Source: Halobaculum marinum
Lineage (GTDB): Archaea; Halobacteriota; Halobacteria; Halobacteriales; Haloferacaceae
NCBI RefSeq assembly: GCF_029338555.1
Contig: NZ_CP119989.1
Coordinates: forward strand, 744,001-808,000
Length of the DNA stretch: 64,000 nt
Direction: 5' to 3'
A program made the position numbers and the translations under genes. Positions 50,639-58,382 of this stretch are shown here, piece after piece. The notes below the pieces were generated by a model. That model saw only the letters and a list, made by a program, of their open reading frames with translations, was not told the origin of the DNA and ran no database searches. Every line of letters begins with the position of its first letter. Positions within the stretch are counted from its first letter, which is position 1.

Positions 50639-51706
50639 TCAGTCAGCCGTGACGGGCGTTCGAGACCCGTTTCCCGCCAGATCGAGCACCTCGTCGAAGA
50701 AGCCCAGCGAGTCGTGCGGGCCGGGGTTCGCCTCGGGGTGGTACTGGCGGGTGACGACCGAGAACTCGTCGCTCTTGAGGCCCTCGGCGGTGTCGTCGTT
50801 GACGTTCACCTGCGTCACCTCGAGGTCACCGGGGTCGGCGACGCTGTAGCCGTGGTTCTGGGTGGTCATGACGACCTGTCCGGTTTCGAGGTCGCGGACG
50901 GGCTGGTTGACGCCGCGGTGCCCGAACGCCATCTTCTCGGTGTCGCCGCCGAACGCGCGGGCGACGATCTGCTGCCCGAGGCAGATGCCAGCCAGCGGCA
51001 CCTCTCCGGCGAACTCCTCGACCAGCCCGGTCGCCGACTCGAAGTTCGCGGGGTCGCCGGGGCCGTTCGAGATGAACAGCACGTCCGGCTCCAGGTCGGC
51101 GACGGTGTCGGCGTCCACGTCGTACGGGAGCACGTGCACGTCGGCGCCGCGCTCGGCCAGCGAGGTGGCGATGGAGCCCTTCATGCCGCAGTCGACGAGG
51201 GCGACGTCGTAGTCGCCGCCGCCCTGCACCGTGTACGGCTCGTCGGTCGACACCTGCTTGCCGATGTCGAGGTGGTCGGACATCCCGACGCACTCGGCGA
51301 GTTCCTCCTTGGCGGCCTCGGGGGTCGCGTCCGGCCCAGCGGCGATGCCACAGGCCATCGCACCCTCCTCGCGCACGCTCGTCACGAGGTCGCGCGTGTC
51401 GAGGTGGTCGACCGCGGGGACGCCCTCGGCTTCGAGCCACTCGGCCACGTCGTCGGTCAACTCGCGAGCGACCGCGGCGTTGGGGTGGACGCGGTCGGAC
51501 TCGAACCGCTCGTCTCGGACGCCGTAGTTCCCGATCAGCGGGTACGAGAACGTGAGAACCTGCTCCTCGTAGGAGGGGTCCGTCAGCGACTCCTCGTAGC
51601 CGGTGTACGCGGTCGTGAACACCAGTTCACCACGTGTGCGGCCCGGCGCGCGGGCGCGTGCCTCGAAGACACGACCGTCGGCCAGGGCGACGTAGGCGTC
51701 GGCCAT
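50639..51706 (-). CDS. carA: Carbamoyl-phosphate synthase small subunit CarA
   Basis: Glutaminase subunit that feeds ammonia to CarB for carbamoyl phosphate, the precursor of pyrimidines and arginine. 355 residues from the ATG at 51706. The CPSase small-chain domain (about 1-140) has FTTAYTGYEESLTDPSYEEQ (begin) and DHLDTRDLV; the class I amidotransferase domain has VDCGMKGSIATSL, SNGPGDPANF, the nucleophile in AGICLGQQIVARAFGG, and the catalytic YHPEANPGPHDS. carB is not within the window on this side. Divergent from an Lrp-type regulator with a palindrome between them, suggesting control by that regulator. Confidence 0.96.
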   Translation of the reverse strand: MADAYVALADGRVFEARARAPGRTRGELVFTTAYTGYEESLTDPSYEEQVLTFSYPLIGNYGVRDERFESDRVHPNAAVARELTDDVAEWLEAEGVPAVDHLDTRDLVTSVREEGAMACGIAAGPDATPEAAKEELAECVGMSDHLDIGKQVSTDEPYTVQGGGDYDVALVDCGMKGSIATSLAERGADVHVLPYDVDADTVADLEPDVLFISNGPGDPANFESATGLVEEFAGEVPLAGICLGQQIVARAFGGDTEKMAFGHRGVNQPVRDLETGQVVMTTQNHGYSVADPGDLEVTQVNVNDDTAEGLKSDEFSVVTRQYHPEANPGPHDSLGFFDEVLDLAGNGSRTPVTAD

Positions 51707-51752
51707 TACGAGATACACAACGAGGGGCTGACCATAAGTGCGTCGTTCGAAG

Positions 51753-51765
51753 ATTCGTTACGAAT
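51753..51765. promoter_or_regulatory. Palindromic operator candidate between carA and lrp
   Basis: ATTCGT-T-ACGAAT is a perfect 13-bp palindrome in the 97-base divergent region. On the carA side it lies about 47-59 bases before the ATG, just upstream of a TATA-like CTTATGG; on the lrp side it lies 39-51 bases before the ATG and may overlap that promoter. Lrp-family proteins commonly bind such sites to control themselves and a neighbour. Confidence 0.55.
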
Positions 51766-51803
51766 TTCGCAATCTCTTTGGCGACCCTCCGTCAAGGGCG
51801 TGC

Positions 51804-52217
51804 ATGGACGACTTGGACCGGCGGATCCTCAACCTCCTTCGACGGGACGCTCGGACCCCGTACACGGAGATCGCCGATCGCGTGGGGACCAGCGAAGGGA
51901 CGGTCCGCAACCGCGTCGACCGGATGACGAGTGAGGGCGTCATCGAGCGATTCACCGTCACCACGCGCACGGGGAACGTGAAGGCGATGGTCGAGATCAG
52001 CGTCGACATGAACGTCAACACCAGCGCCGTCTCCGAGCGCCTCGCCGAGTGGGAGGAGGTGGACTTCGTCTGGCAGGTGTCCGGCCAGGAGGACATCGTC
52101 CTCATCGTCGACTGCGTCGACACGCGGGCGGTGAACGAACTCATCACGCGCGCCCGCGAGATGGACGAGATCGAGGGGACGAAGACGCGACTCATTCTGG
52201 ACGAGCGCCTCGGCTGA
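51804..52217 (+). CDS. Lrp/AsnC family transcriptional regulator
   Basis: 137 residues from the ATG at 51804. The N-terminal winged helix LDRRILNLLRRDARTPYTEI with recognition helix GTSEGTVRNRVDRM (about 30-43) is followed by the RAM effector domain (KAMVEISVDMNVNTSAVSER; VWQVSGQEDIVLIVDCVDT). It binds DNA as a dimer or octamer and often senses amino acids. Position next to carA with a shared palindrome suggests control of carbamoyl phosphate synthesis by nitrogen or amino acid status. Confidence 0.93.
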   Translation: MDDLDRRILNLLRRDARTPYTEIADRVGTSEGTVRNRVDRMTSEGVIERFTVTTRTGNVKAMVEISVDMNVNTSAVSERLAEWEEVDFVWQVSGQEDIVLIVDCVDTRAVNELITRAREMDEIEGTKTRLILDERLG

Positions 52218-52309
52218 GGCGCGCCCGGAGCCGCCTCCTCCGCCTCGTCCGACCTCTCCGACTCGTCCGGCTACTCCGCTTCCTCGCGGGTCGCCGACGC
52301 ACGTGCCGT

Positions 52310-52978
52310 CTACTCGCCGGTGGATCGACTCGACCGCCGTGCGTGGATCGCGGTGTACGCCCGATCGAGGACCCGTTGGAACCCGTCGTACTGCAACACC
52401 GGTTCGGTCCGCCCCGCCCGGACCGCGTCGGCGACGGCTCGCGGCGTCGGCGCGTCGTCGACCTCGACCAGCGTGTAGGCGCGCCCAACCTCGACGGGGT
52501 AGTGCGCGTCGCTCCCGCCGGTCAGCGGGAGGTCGAGTCGGTCGGCGAGCCGTCGCGTCCGCGCCTCGTGTTCGGGGTTCTTCCCGTTGATCTCGACGGC
52601 GTCGAACGCGGCGCCGCTGCGTCGGGCGGTGCTCCCGCGGAACGGATGCGCGAGGATAGCGGCACAGTCCCGCTCGTGTGCGATGTCGACCGTCTCGGCC
52701 GGCGTGAGTTCGCCGGGCGTCGTCCGCGCTGGGGGGTCCGGCCCGACGATCAGGACGTGGCCGCGCGTCGTCGACACCTCGATGCCGGGCACCGTTGGAA
52801 ACGCCGTCTCCGCTGAGTAGGCGTAGTCGTGGTTCGTCACCGCGAGCGCGTCGAGACCCCGCCGCCGAGCCATCGCCGTCTGGAGACGCAGTCCGACCGG
52901 GTCGTACGCCGTCGGCCGTCCCCGAGGGCTGTGGAAGAAGCGCGTGTGGCTGTGGAGGTCGACGGCGACGGTGGGCAC
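52310..52978 (-). CDS. PHP-domain metal-dependent phosphoesterase
   Basis: 222 residues from the GTG at 52978. The PHP motifs are VDLHSHTRF near the N-terminus (first two His), LAVTNHDYAYS (His-Asp), PGIEVSTTRGHVLIVGPD (Glu and His), ILAHPFRG (His), AVEINGKN (Glu) and GGSDAHYPVEVG (Asp-His), a complete trinuclear metal site. PHP enzymes hydrolyse phosphoesters; the small stand-alone type includes 3',5'-nucleoside bisphosphate phosphatases. The frame is open upstream but unlike coding sequence. Convergent with lrp and divergent from the lipid kinase gene. Confidence 0.88.
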   Translation of the reverse strand: MPTVAVDLHSHTRFFHSPRGRPTAYDPVGLRLQTAMARRRGLDALAVTNHDYAYSAETAFPTVPGIEVSTTRGHVLIVGPDPPARTTPGELTPAETVDIAHERDCAAILAHPFRGSTARRSGAAFDAVEINGKNPEHEARTRRLADRLDLPLTGGSDAHYPVEVGRAYTLVEVDDAPTPRAVADAVRAGRTEPVLQYDGFQRVLDRAYTAIHARRSSRSTGE

Positions 52979-53029
52979 GGCGGGGACACTCCCCGGTAGG
53001 GCTTTGCTGTTGCGGACGGGTCGTGGCCC

Positions 53030-53980
53030 ATGCGCGTGCTCGTCCACAACCCCCGCAGTGGCGACGGCAAGCGGAGCGCCCGCGCCGCCGACATCGCCCG
53101 CGACCGCGGCTACGACGTTCGAAGCTCCCGCGAGCGGGGCGACACGTACGACCTCGCGCGCGAGGCCGTCGCCGACGGCGCCGACCTGGTCGCGGCCGCC
53201 GGGGGCGACGGCACGCTCAACGACGTGGTCCGCGGCGTCGACGACGAGGACGCGCTCGACCGCGTCACCGTCGGCGTCGTCCCCGCGGGCACGGGCAACG
53301 ACTTCGCCGACAACGTCGGGATTCGCGGCGTCGACCACGCGTTCGACCTGCTGGAGTCGGGCGAGCGCCGCCGGCTCGACCTCGGGCGCGTCGACCTGCC
53401 GCGAGGCCCCGGCGACGACCACGACGACGACCTCTCGTCACGACCGTTTCTCAACTCCTGTGTCGGCGGCCTCACAGCCGAGTCGAGCGCCCGGACCACC
53501 CGGGAGTCGAAGCGTCGACTCGGCGTGCTCGCGTACGTCGCGGCGACGATGGCGCACACGCGGAGCTTCGAGGGACTGGAGTTGGACGTGCGTGCCGGCC
53601 CCGAACGCGACCCGGTGTGGGAGGGCACCGCCGCGATGCTGTTGGTCGGCAACGGGCGACGCTTCCCGGGCGAGGAACGCCGGCAAGCGAACATGGAGGA
53701 CGGCAAGCTCAACGTCGTCGTGGTGGAAGACGCCCCCGCGTACGACTACCTCGGACGCGGCGCGCTCGACAAACTCCTGCGCCGCGGCGCGTCACACCTC
53801 ACGCGGCTGAAAGTGCCGTCGCTGACGGTCGACGCCGCCAAGCCGCGGCAGTTCTCGCTCGACGGCGAGTTGGTCGAGCGGCGCCACGTCGAACTCGCCG
53901 CGCGACCGCGGGCGATGGAGTTCGTCGTCGGCGAGGCGTACGACCGCCACCCGGAGGAGAACCCACCGGACGTCGAGTGA
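53030..53980 (+). CDS. Diacylglycerol kinase-family (YegS/DgkB-like) lipid kinase
   Basis: 316 residues. VHNPRSGDGKR (about 5-15) and the signature AAGGDGTLNDVVRGV (about 55-69) with VPAGTGNDFADNVG (about 86-99) form the ATP site of the DAGK catalytic domain. The C-terminal beta domain ends in QFSLDGELVERRHVEL. It would phosphorylate a lipid such as diacylglycerol or an archaeal isoprenoid analogue. Followed, 94 bases on, by IPP isomerase, which also fits isoprenoid lipid metabolism, but co-transcription is not certain. Confidence 0.88.
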   Translation: MRVLVHNPRSGDGKRSARAADIARDRGYDVRSSRERGDTYDLAREAVADGADLVAAAGGDGTLNDVVRGVDDEDALDRVTVGVVPAGTGNDFADNVGIRGVDHAFDLLESGERRRLDLGRVDLPRGPGDDHDDDLSSRPFLNSCVGGLTAESSARTTRESKRRLGVLAYVAATMAHTRSFEGLELDVRAGPERDPVWEGTAAMLLVGNGRRFPGEERRQANMEDGKLNVVVVEDAPAYDYLGRGALDKLLRRGASHLTRLKVPSLTVDAAKPRQFSLDGELVERRHVELAARPRAMEFVVGEAYDRHPEENPPDVE

Positions 53981-54074
53981 GGCCGGTCCGTCGCGGCTCC
54001 CCGGGCCGCCGCGACCGCCTCGCGGACGCGTCGACACCGAAGCCGTCATGGTCCGCCCTCACGCACGACGGCGT

Positions 54075-54662
54075 ATGAGTACGGACGACGCCGGCGCGAG
54101 CGACGCCGGAGCCGCCGAGGACGTGGAGCACAAGAACGCTCTCCAAGACGTGATCGCCGTCGACAGCGACGACAACCCGGAGGGGACGGTGAACCGACTG
54201 GAGGCCCACACCGGCGACGGCGTCCGTCACCGCGCGTTCACCTGCCTCGTGTTCGACTCGAACGGGCGCCTCCTGCTGGGCCAGCGCGCGCCCGGCAAGC
54301 GCCTGTGGGGCACCTACTGGGACGGCACCGTCGCCTCCCACCCCGTCGAGGGCCAGTCGCAGGAGGAGGCCACTCGCCAGCGCCTGGAGGAGGAACTCGG
54401 CATCACGCCCGACCAGTACGGCGACGTGGAACTGACCGACCGCTTCGAGTACAAGCGCTACTTCGAGAACGCTGGCCTGGAGTGGGAGGTGTGTGCGGTG
54501 CTGAAGGTGACGCTGGAGGACGACGCGCTCGACCCCGACGAGGAGGAGATCGCCGGGCTGCTGTGGGTCGACTACGAGCACCTCCACGACCACCCCGAGT
54601 GGTACCGCCAACTGCGCCTGTGCCCGTGGTTCGAGATCGCGATGCGGCGCGACTTCGAGTAG
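54075..54662 (+). CDS. idi: Isopentenyl-diphosphate delta-isomerase, type I
   Basis: Interconverts IPP and DMAPP for archaeal membrane lipids and carotenoids. 195 residues from the ATG at 54075. A Nudix-fold protein: VNRLEAHTGDGVRHRAFTCL holds the metal-site His, GTYWDGTVASHPVEGQSQEE the catalytic region, and a Nudix-like helix EEATRQRLEEELGI follows. YEHLHDHPEWYRQLRLCPWF is typical of the C-terminus. The catalytic Cys found in many type I enzymes appears in FTCLVFD or WDGT region variants; I cannot assign it firmly. The JAMM protease gene starts 11 bases after its stop. Confidence 0.92.
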   Translation: MSTDDAGASDAGAAEDVEHKNALQDVIAVDSDDNPEGTVNRLEAHTGDGVRHRAFTCLVFDSNGRLLLGQRAPGKRLWGTYWDGTVASHPVEGQSQEEATRQRLEEELGITPDQYGDVELTDRFEYKRYFENAGLEWEVCAVLKVTLEDDALDPDEEEIAGLLWVDYEHLHDHPEWYRQLRLCPWFEIAMRRDFE

Positions 54663-54672
54663 CCACCTCGCC

Positions 54673-55110
54673 GTGCCCGCCGACCGCCTGCTGCTCCCGA
54701 CTGCGGTGCGTGACACCCTCCACGAGCGCCGGGCGGCGGGCGCGCCGGCGGAGGTGTGTGGCGTGTTGCTGGGCGAGCGGGCGGTCGACGAGAACACCGA
54801 CGACCGCGCCGCCGCCGCCGACCGCGTCGCCGAGGCGGTCCCCGTCGACAACGTCGCGACTGACCCCGAACGATTCTACGAACTCGACCCCGCCGAGACC
54901 GTCGCCGCCATCGAAGACGGCGAGACGCGCGGCCTCGACGTCGTCGGCTTCTACCACTCACACCCGCGCGGGCCGGCGGAGCCGTCTGCGACCGACCGCG
55001 ACCGCGCGACGTGGACCGGCTACGTCTACTGCATCGTCGCGCCCGAGGACGTCGTCGCGTACCGCTGGACGGGCGAGGCGTTCCGCTCGCTCCGGGTCGA
55101 AACGCCGTAG
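54673..55110 (+). CDS. JAMM/MPN+ metalloprotease, desampylase-like
   Basis: 145 residues from a GTG. The JAMM zinc site is complete: Glu28 (AEVCGVLLG), then His95 and His97 (FYHSHP), Ser105 and Asp108 (H-x-H-x7-S-x2-D). This is the fold of HvJAMM1 of Haloferax volcanii, known to cleave isopeptide bonds and linear fusions at the C-terminal Gly-Gly of SAMPs. Here it would recycle SAMP modifiers. The MoaD/SAMP-like protein at 41149-41457, whose diglycine is followed by a tail, is a conceivable substrate. Follows idi by 11 bases. Confidence 0.9.
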   Translation: MPADRLLLPTAVRDTLHERRAAGAPAEVCGVLLGERAVDENTDDRAAAADRVAEAVPVDNVATDPERFYELDPAETVAAIEDGETRGLDVVGFYHSHPRGPAEPSATDRDRATWTGYVYCIVAPEDVVAYRWTGEAFRSLRVETP

Positions 55111-55133
55111 TCCCCCGACCGCCAACGGCGGGT

Positions 55134-55853
55134 ATGACCACCACCGACGCCGAGACGCCGGAGCCGGAACTGTACGACGACCTCACCGGACAGGCCGCGC
55201 TCGTGACGGGCGCGAACCGCGGCATCGGCGCAGAGATCGCCGCCAACCTCGCCGACCTGGGCGCGACGGTGTACGCGGGCGTCCGCAGCGTCACCTACGA
55301 CCTCCCCGACGAGTACGAGCGCGTCGTCCTCGACGTGAGCCAGGAGGGCGACATCCAGGACGCCCTGAACACGATCGGCGAGTCAGAGGACGGCCTCGAC
55401 ATCCTGGTCAACAACGCGGGCGTCGGCCACTTCGGCGAGGCGCTCCACGAGGAGCAGACCCACCACATCGACCACTCCATCTCGGTGAACCTCCGCGGGC
55501 CGATGCTGCTGTGTAAGTACGCGCTCCCGCCGATGCTGAACACCGAGACGCCACGGATCGTGAACGTCTCCTCGGGGATGGGTGCGCTCGGCGAAGAGCA
55601 GTCAGGCGGGTCGCCGTCGTACCGCGTGACGAAGACCGCGCTCAACGGCCTCACGAAGTACCTCGACGGCGAGTACGCCGACGAGGGACTGATCGCCAAC
55701 TCGGTGTGTCCAGGCTGGGTCCACACCGACATGGGTGGCGAGGAGGCGCCGCGGACGCCCGCCGAGGGGGCCGACACCCCGACGTGGCTCGCGCGCTTCC
55801 GCTCGGGGCCCGCGGGGTCGTTCTGGCGCAAGCGCGAGCAGATCGACTGGTAG
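55134..55853 (+). CDS. Short-chain dehydrogenase/reductase (SDR)
   Basis: 239 residues from the ATG at 55134. Rossmann motif TGANRGIGAEIA (about 23-34), NNAGVG (about 92-97), catalytic Ser in NVSSGMG and the Tyr-x3-Lys pair in SYRVTKTALNGL (about 162). The C-terminus VCPGWVHTDMGGEEA is typical of classical SDRs similar to carbonyl reductases. Substrate unknown. It follows the JAMM gene by 23 bases and may be in its operon. Confidence 0.9.
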   Translation: MTTTDAETPEPELYDDLTGQAALVTGANRGIGAEIAANLADLGATVYAGVRSVTYDLPDEYERVVLDVSQEGDIQDALNTIGESEDGLDILVNNAGVGHFGEALHEEQTHHIDHSISVNLRGPMLLCKYALPPMLNTETPRIVNVSSGMGALGEEQSGGSPSYRVTKTALNGLTKYLDGEYADEGLIANSVCPGWVHTDMGGEEAPRTPAEGADTPTWLARFRSGPAGSFWRKREQIDW

Positions 55854-55980
55854 GCGGGACGAATCGGGGGGCGTGCTGGGCGTGTGTCCGTCGGATCGCG
55901 ACGAACGCGGACGGGTGCCTAATGAAGTGACTGAGATATCAAGCAGTAGCTACTGGTCGAACTGTCCATATTACAGAGTC

Positions 55981-56394
55981 GTGACTACCCCTACCGAGGC
56001 CGACTGGCTGACGGACGACGGCGGGACGCCCGACTCTGGGATCGACTGGTCGGCAGTGTTGGACGCGCTGGCGCACGCAGAGCGGCGCGCGGTGCTCGCC
56101 GCCCTCCGTCGCGAGTCGACCGAACGGGTGTCGGTCGACGAGTTGGCCGCGGCGGTGCGTGACGGCCCGGACGACGACGGCGCCACCATCAGACTGCAGC
56201 ACGTGCACCTCCCGAAACTCGCCGAGGCGTCGCTCACCGAACCGGTCGACGAGGCGGGTCGCGTCGCCCCGGCCTCGCTGGGGCTGTCGCTCCCCGAGTG
56301 GATGCTCACCGTCGACGGAGAGGCCGAGGCGCAGTCGGCGACGACGGCACGGACGGACCACCACTCCGGCACCGCCGACGCGGACGACGACTAA
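55981..56394 (+). CDS. Winged-helix protein, DUF7344-like
   Basis: 137 residues from the GTG at 55981. DWSAVLDALAHAERRAVLAA (about 22-41) begins an ArsR/DUF7344-type helix-turn-helix, continuing with SVDELAAAVRDG and IRLQHVHLPKLAEASLTEPV (about 80-99). An acidic His-containing tail ends it. Preceded by AT-rich DNA (ATATC and CATATTAC words) unlike flanking sequence, consistent with a regulated promoter. Probable DNA-binding regulator; target unknown. First of three neighbouring regulatory genes. Confidence 0.72.
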   Translation: MTTPTEADWLTDDGGTPDSGIDWSAVLDALAHAERRAVLAALRRESTERVSVDELAAAVRDGPDDDGATIRLQHVHLPKLAEASLTEPVDEAGRVAPASLGLSLPEWMLTVDGEAEAQSATTARTDHHSGTADADDD

Positions 56395-56492
56395 CCTGCC
56401 CGGACGCGTCGGGTGTTCTTGGGTCGCTGTGGGCTCCCGCCGGTGTCGATACGAGGGTGCTACTCAAGACGTTCGCAAGCGTACCCGGGCGC

Positions 56493-57158
56493 ATGGCCGT
56501 CATCGCTGAGTTCACTGTCGAACCCGAGCAGTTCGTTCTCGGGCAGGTGCTGGCGCGCGCCTCCGACATCGAAGTAGAGATGGAGCGCGTGGTGCCCAGT
56601 TCCCAGCGTGTGATGCCGTACATCTGGGTCCACGCCCCAGACTTGGACGCCTTCGAGTCGGATATCAAGGCGAGCACGTACGTCGACGAGGTCATCGCGC
56701 TCGACGTGCTCGACGACCGTGCCCTCTACCGGGTCGAGTGGAGCGAGGACGTGCGGAGCCTCATCTACGCGATGGCGGAGTTCGACGCGACCATCCTGGA
56801 GGCCAACAGCTCCGGTCGGTGGTTCTTCCGAATCCGCTTCGAGGACCGCTCGCGCGTCGCGGAGTTCAACGAGTTCCTGATCGACCGCGGCATCGACATC
56901 ACGATGACGCGCCTGTACACGCTCCACGGCGGCGAGGACTCCGGTGAGCCGTTCGGCCTGACCGAGGCCCAGCAGCGGGCGCTCGCGGTGGCCATCGAGC
57001 ACGGCTACTTCGAGGTTCCGCGGCGGACCACACTGAGCGACCTCGCCGGGGAGTTGGGGGTGAGCGAGCAGTCGATGTCCGAAACGATCAGGCGCGGCGT
57101 CAACAACGTCCTCCAACACACGGTCGCCTCAGGACAGTCGCCGCCAGGCAATTTGTGA
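56493..57158 (+). CDS. Bat-type HTH_10 transcriptional regulator
   Basis: 221 residues from the ATG at 56493. The N-terminal part (about 1-150) is the bacterio-opsin-activator-type sensor fold common in haloarchaea (AEFTVEPEQFVLGQVL; VEWSEDVRSLIYAMAEFDAT; ILEANSSGRWFFRIRFED). The C-terminal HTH_10 domain is LTEAQQRALAVAIEHGYFEV with recognition helix LGVSEQSMSETIRRGVNNVL (about 190-209). The protein lacks the PAS and GAF domains of Bat itself. A regulator whose targets are unknown; a rhodopsin relic lies about 3 kb downstream. Confidence 0.88.
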   Translation: MAVIAEFTVEPEQFVLGQVLARASDIEVEMERVVPSSQRVMPYIWVHAPDLDAFESDIKASTYVDEVIALDVLDDRALYRVEWSEDVRSLIYAMAEFDATILEANSSGRWFFRIRFEDRSRVAEFNEFLIDRGIDITMTRLYTLHGGEDSGEPFGLTEAQQRALAVAIEHGYFEVPRRTTLSDLAGELGVSEQSMSETIRRGVNNVLQHTVASGQSPPGNL

Positions 57159-57511
57159 CCTCTGCCCGGACCAGCGTATATACGTGCTTGTCATTTCAAG
57201 CGACACCCATTGATAGCAAAGATGGGTAATCCAAACATGGAGTATACTCTGCGGCATTGGTCGGCTGTCTACGAGGATCTCTCAGCTTGGTTCTCACGTG
57301 GCCCAGTCGGCGTGGCCGTCGGTCCCGGCGTACCCGACGCCCACGCTCGACGAGCGCCCGCAGACGGCGGCAACCCGCTGTCGCGACTGGGACACACTCG
57401 CCGCCCGACGGTCGTGGCGGCGACCTCACTCACCTGGGGACGCCCGATAGAACCGTCTTCTCCTGTGACTGATCTCGGTGCGGCACGCTCTCGAAGAGAC
57501 AGTGAGCAAAG
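57159..57511 (+). other. 353-base region with promoter and a doubtful 98-codon frame
   Basis: The left part is AT-richer than its surroundings. A perfect 10-bp palindrome CGTATATACG (57175-57184) contains a TATA box; a start about 25 bases on would lie in ACCCAT-N11-ATGGGT (57205-57227), a 6-bp inverted repeat. From the ATG at 57222 a frame of 98 codons (MGNPNMEYTLRHWSAVYEDL at its start) ends by overlapping the HalOD1 start as ATGA. The first 25 codons have mixed codon use and the rest is basic and low in Asp/Glu, unlike haloarchaeal proteins. It may be a decayed or very atypical gene, or an untranslated leader for the HalOD1 gene. Confidence 0.35.
57175..57184 (+). promoter_or_regulatory. 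Palindromic TATA element
   Basis: CGTATATACG is a perfect palindrome holding a strong TATA sequence, 38-47 bases before the ATG at 57222. Being symmetric, it gives no strand information by itself; the downstream genes suggest rightward use. Confidence 0.5.
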
Positions 57512-57829
57512 ATGAACAGAGACACTGACCGCGTCGACGACAGCGAGTTGGGAAGCGACAACGTCGACGCGAACGTCCGTCTCCCCGCCGACGAGGGGGG
57601 CTTCGACACGGTGAGCATCCGCGTCGTCGAGTGCGTCGCCGAGGCGACCGGTCGAGAGCCGACCGACCTCCCGCCGCTGTACGATGTGGTCGACCCGGAC
57701 GCGCTCGACGACCTCTTCACGGCCGGCGGCGACGGGAACTGCACCGTCTCGTTCCGGTTCGAGGGGACGCTCGTCGAGGTGCGCGGCGAGGGCGACGTCG
57801 CCGCCGTCCAGATGCCCGCCGACGACTGA
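57512..57829 (+). CDS. HalOD1 output-domain protein
   Basis: 105 residues consisting almost only of a HalOD1 domain: FDTVSIRVVECVAEATGREP, then DLPPLYDVVDPDALDDLF and a beta pair TVSFRFEGTLVEVRGEGDVA. HalOD1 is a haloarchaea-specific domain found alone or as output of receiver proteins, of unknown mechanism. ATG at 57512 overlaps a doubtful upstream frame by 4 bases. It follows the Bat-type regulator gene on the same strand. Confidence 0.88.
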   Translation: MNRDTDRVDDSELGSDNVDANVRLPADEGGFDTVSIRVVECVAEATGREPTDLPPLYDVVDPDALDDLFTAGGDGNCTVSFRFEGTLVEVRGEGDVAAVQMPADD

Positions 57830-57970
57830 GGCGACCGGACCGAGCGCGAGGCTGCTGTCTCCCATCGTATCGAACCACCCCGTCCAGACCCATCGCTCGC
57901 GGCCACTCACTCGCCGAGAGCGCGACGGACTCACACGCGTGTGCGCCAGCCGCTGAACGCTATCAAACCG

Positions 57971-57976
57971 TTTATA
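57971..57976 (+). promoter_or_regulatory. TATA box of the aIF5A gene
   Basis: TTTATA stands 25-30 bases before the ATG at 58001, in GC-rich surroundings; this is the spacing for a leaderless haloarchaeal mRNA. Confidence 0.75.
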
Positions 57977-58000
57977 CCGCGGCGACGGGAACCGCGAGGT

Positions 58001-58378
58001 ATGCCGAGAGAGCAGAAGCAGGTCCGCGAACTCCAGGAGGGGAGCTACGTGATGATGGAGGACTCCCCCTGCAAGATCAACGCCTACAGCACCGCCAAGC
58101 CCGGCAAGCACGGCAGCGCGAAGGCCCGCATCGAGGGCAAGGGCGTCTTCGACGGGAAGAAGCGGTCGCTCTCCCAGCCTGTCGACGCCAAGGTCTGGGT
58201 CCCGATCATCCAGCGCAAGCAGGGACAGGTCGTCTCCGTCTCCGGCGACGACGCGCAGGTCATGGACCTCGACACCTACGAGACGTTCACGATGCGCATC
58301 CCCGAGGACGAGGACTTCACGCCGGACCAGAACATCGAGTACCTCGAGTACGAGGGCAACCGGAAGGTCGTCGGGTAG
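58001..58378 (+). CDS. eif5A: Translation initiation factor aIF5A
   Basis: Binds the ribosome E site and helps peptide-bond formation at difficult sequences such as polyproline. 125 residues. The N-terminal KOW/SH3-like domain carries the loop [14 protein letters not shown] with Lys36 as the hypusine or deoxyhypusine site; the OB-fold C-terminal domain follows (about 70-125). The agmatinase gene begins 5 bases after the stop and deoxyhypusine synthase lies 2 kb downstream, so factor and modification enzymes are clustered. TATA box 25-30 bases before the ATG. Confidence 0.97.
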   Translation: MPREQKQVRELQEGSYVMMEDSPCKINAYSTAKPGKHGSAKARIEGKGVFDGKKRSLSQPVDAKVWVPIIQRKQGQVVSVSGDDAQVMDLDTYETFTMRIPEDEDFTPDQNIEYLEYEGNRKVVG

Positions 58379-58382
58379 GCTC

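Noticed and set aside
48827-51934. A 1,035-codon open frame on the plus strand
   Set aside because: It is antisense to the Rieske fusion and carA genes, both of which have clear motifs; long antisense frames are a by-product of very high GC.
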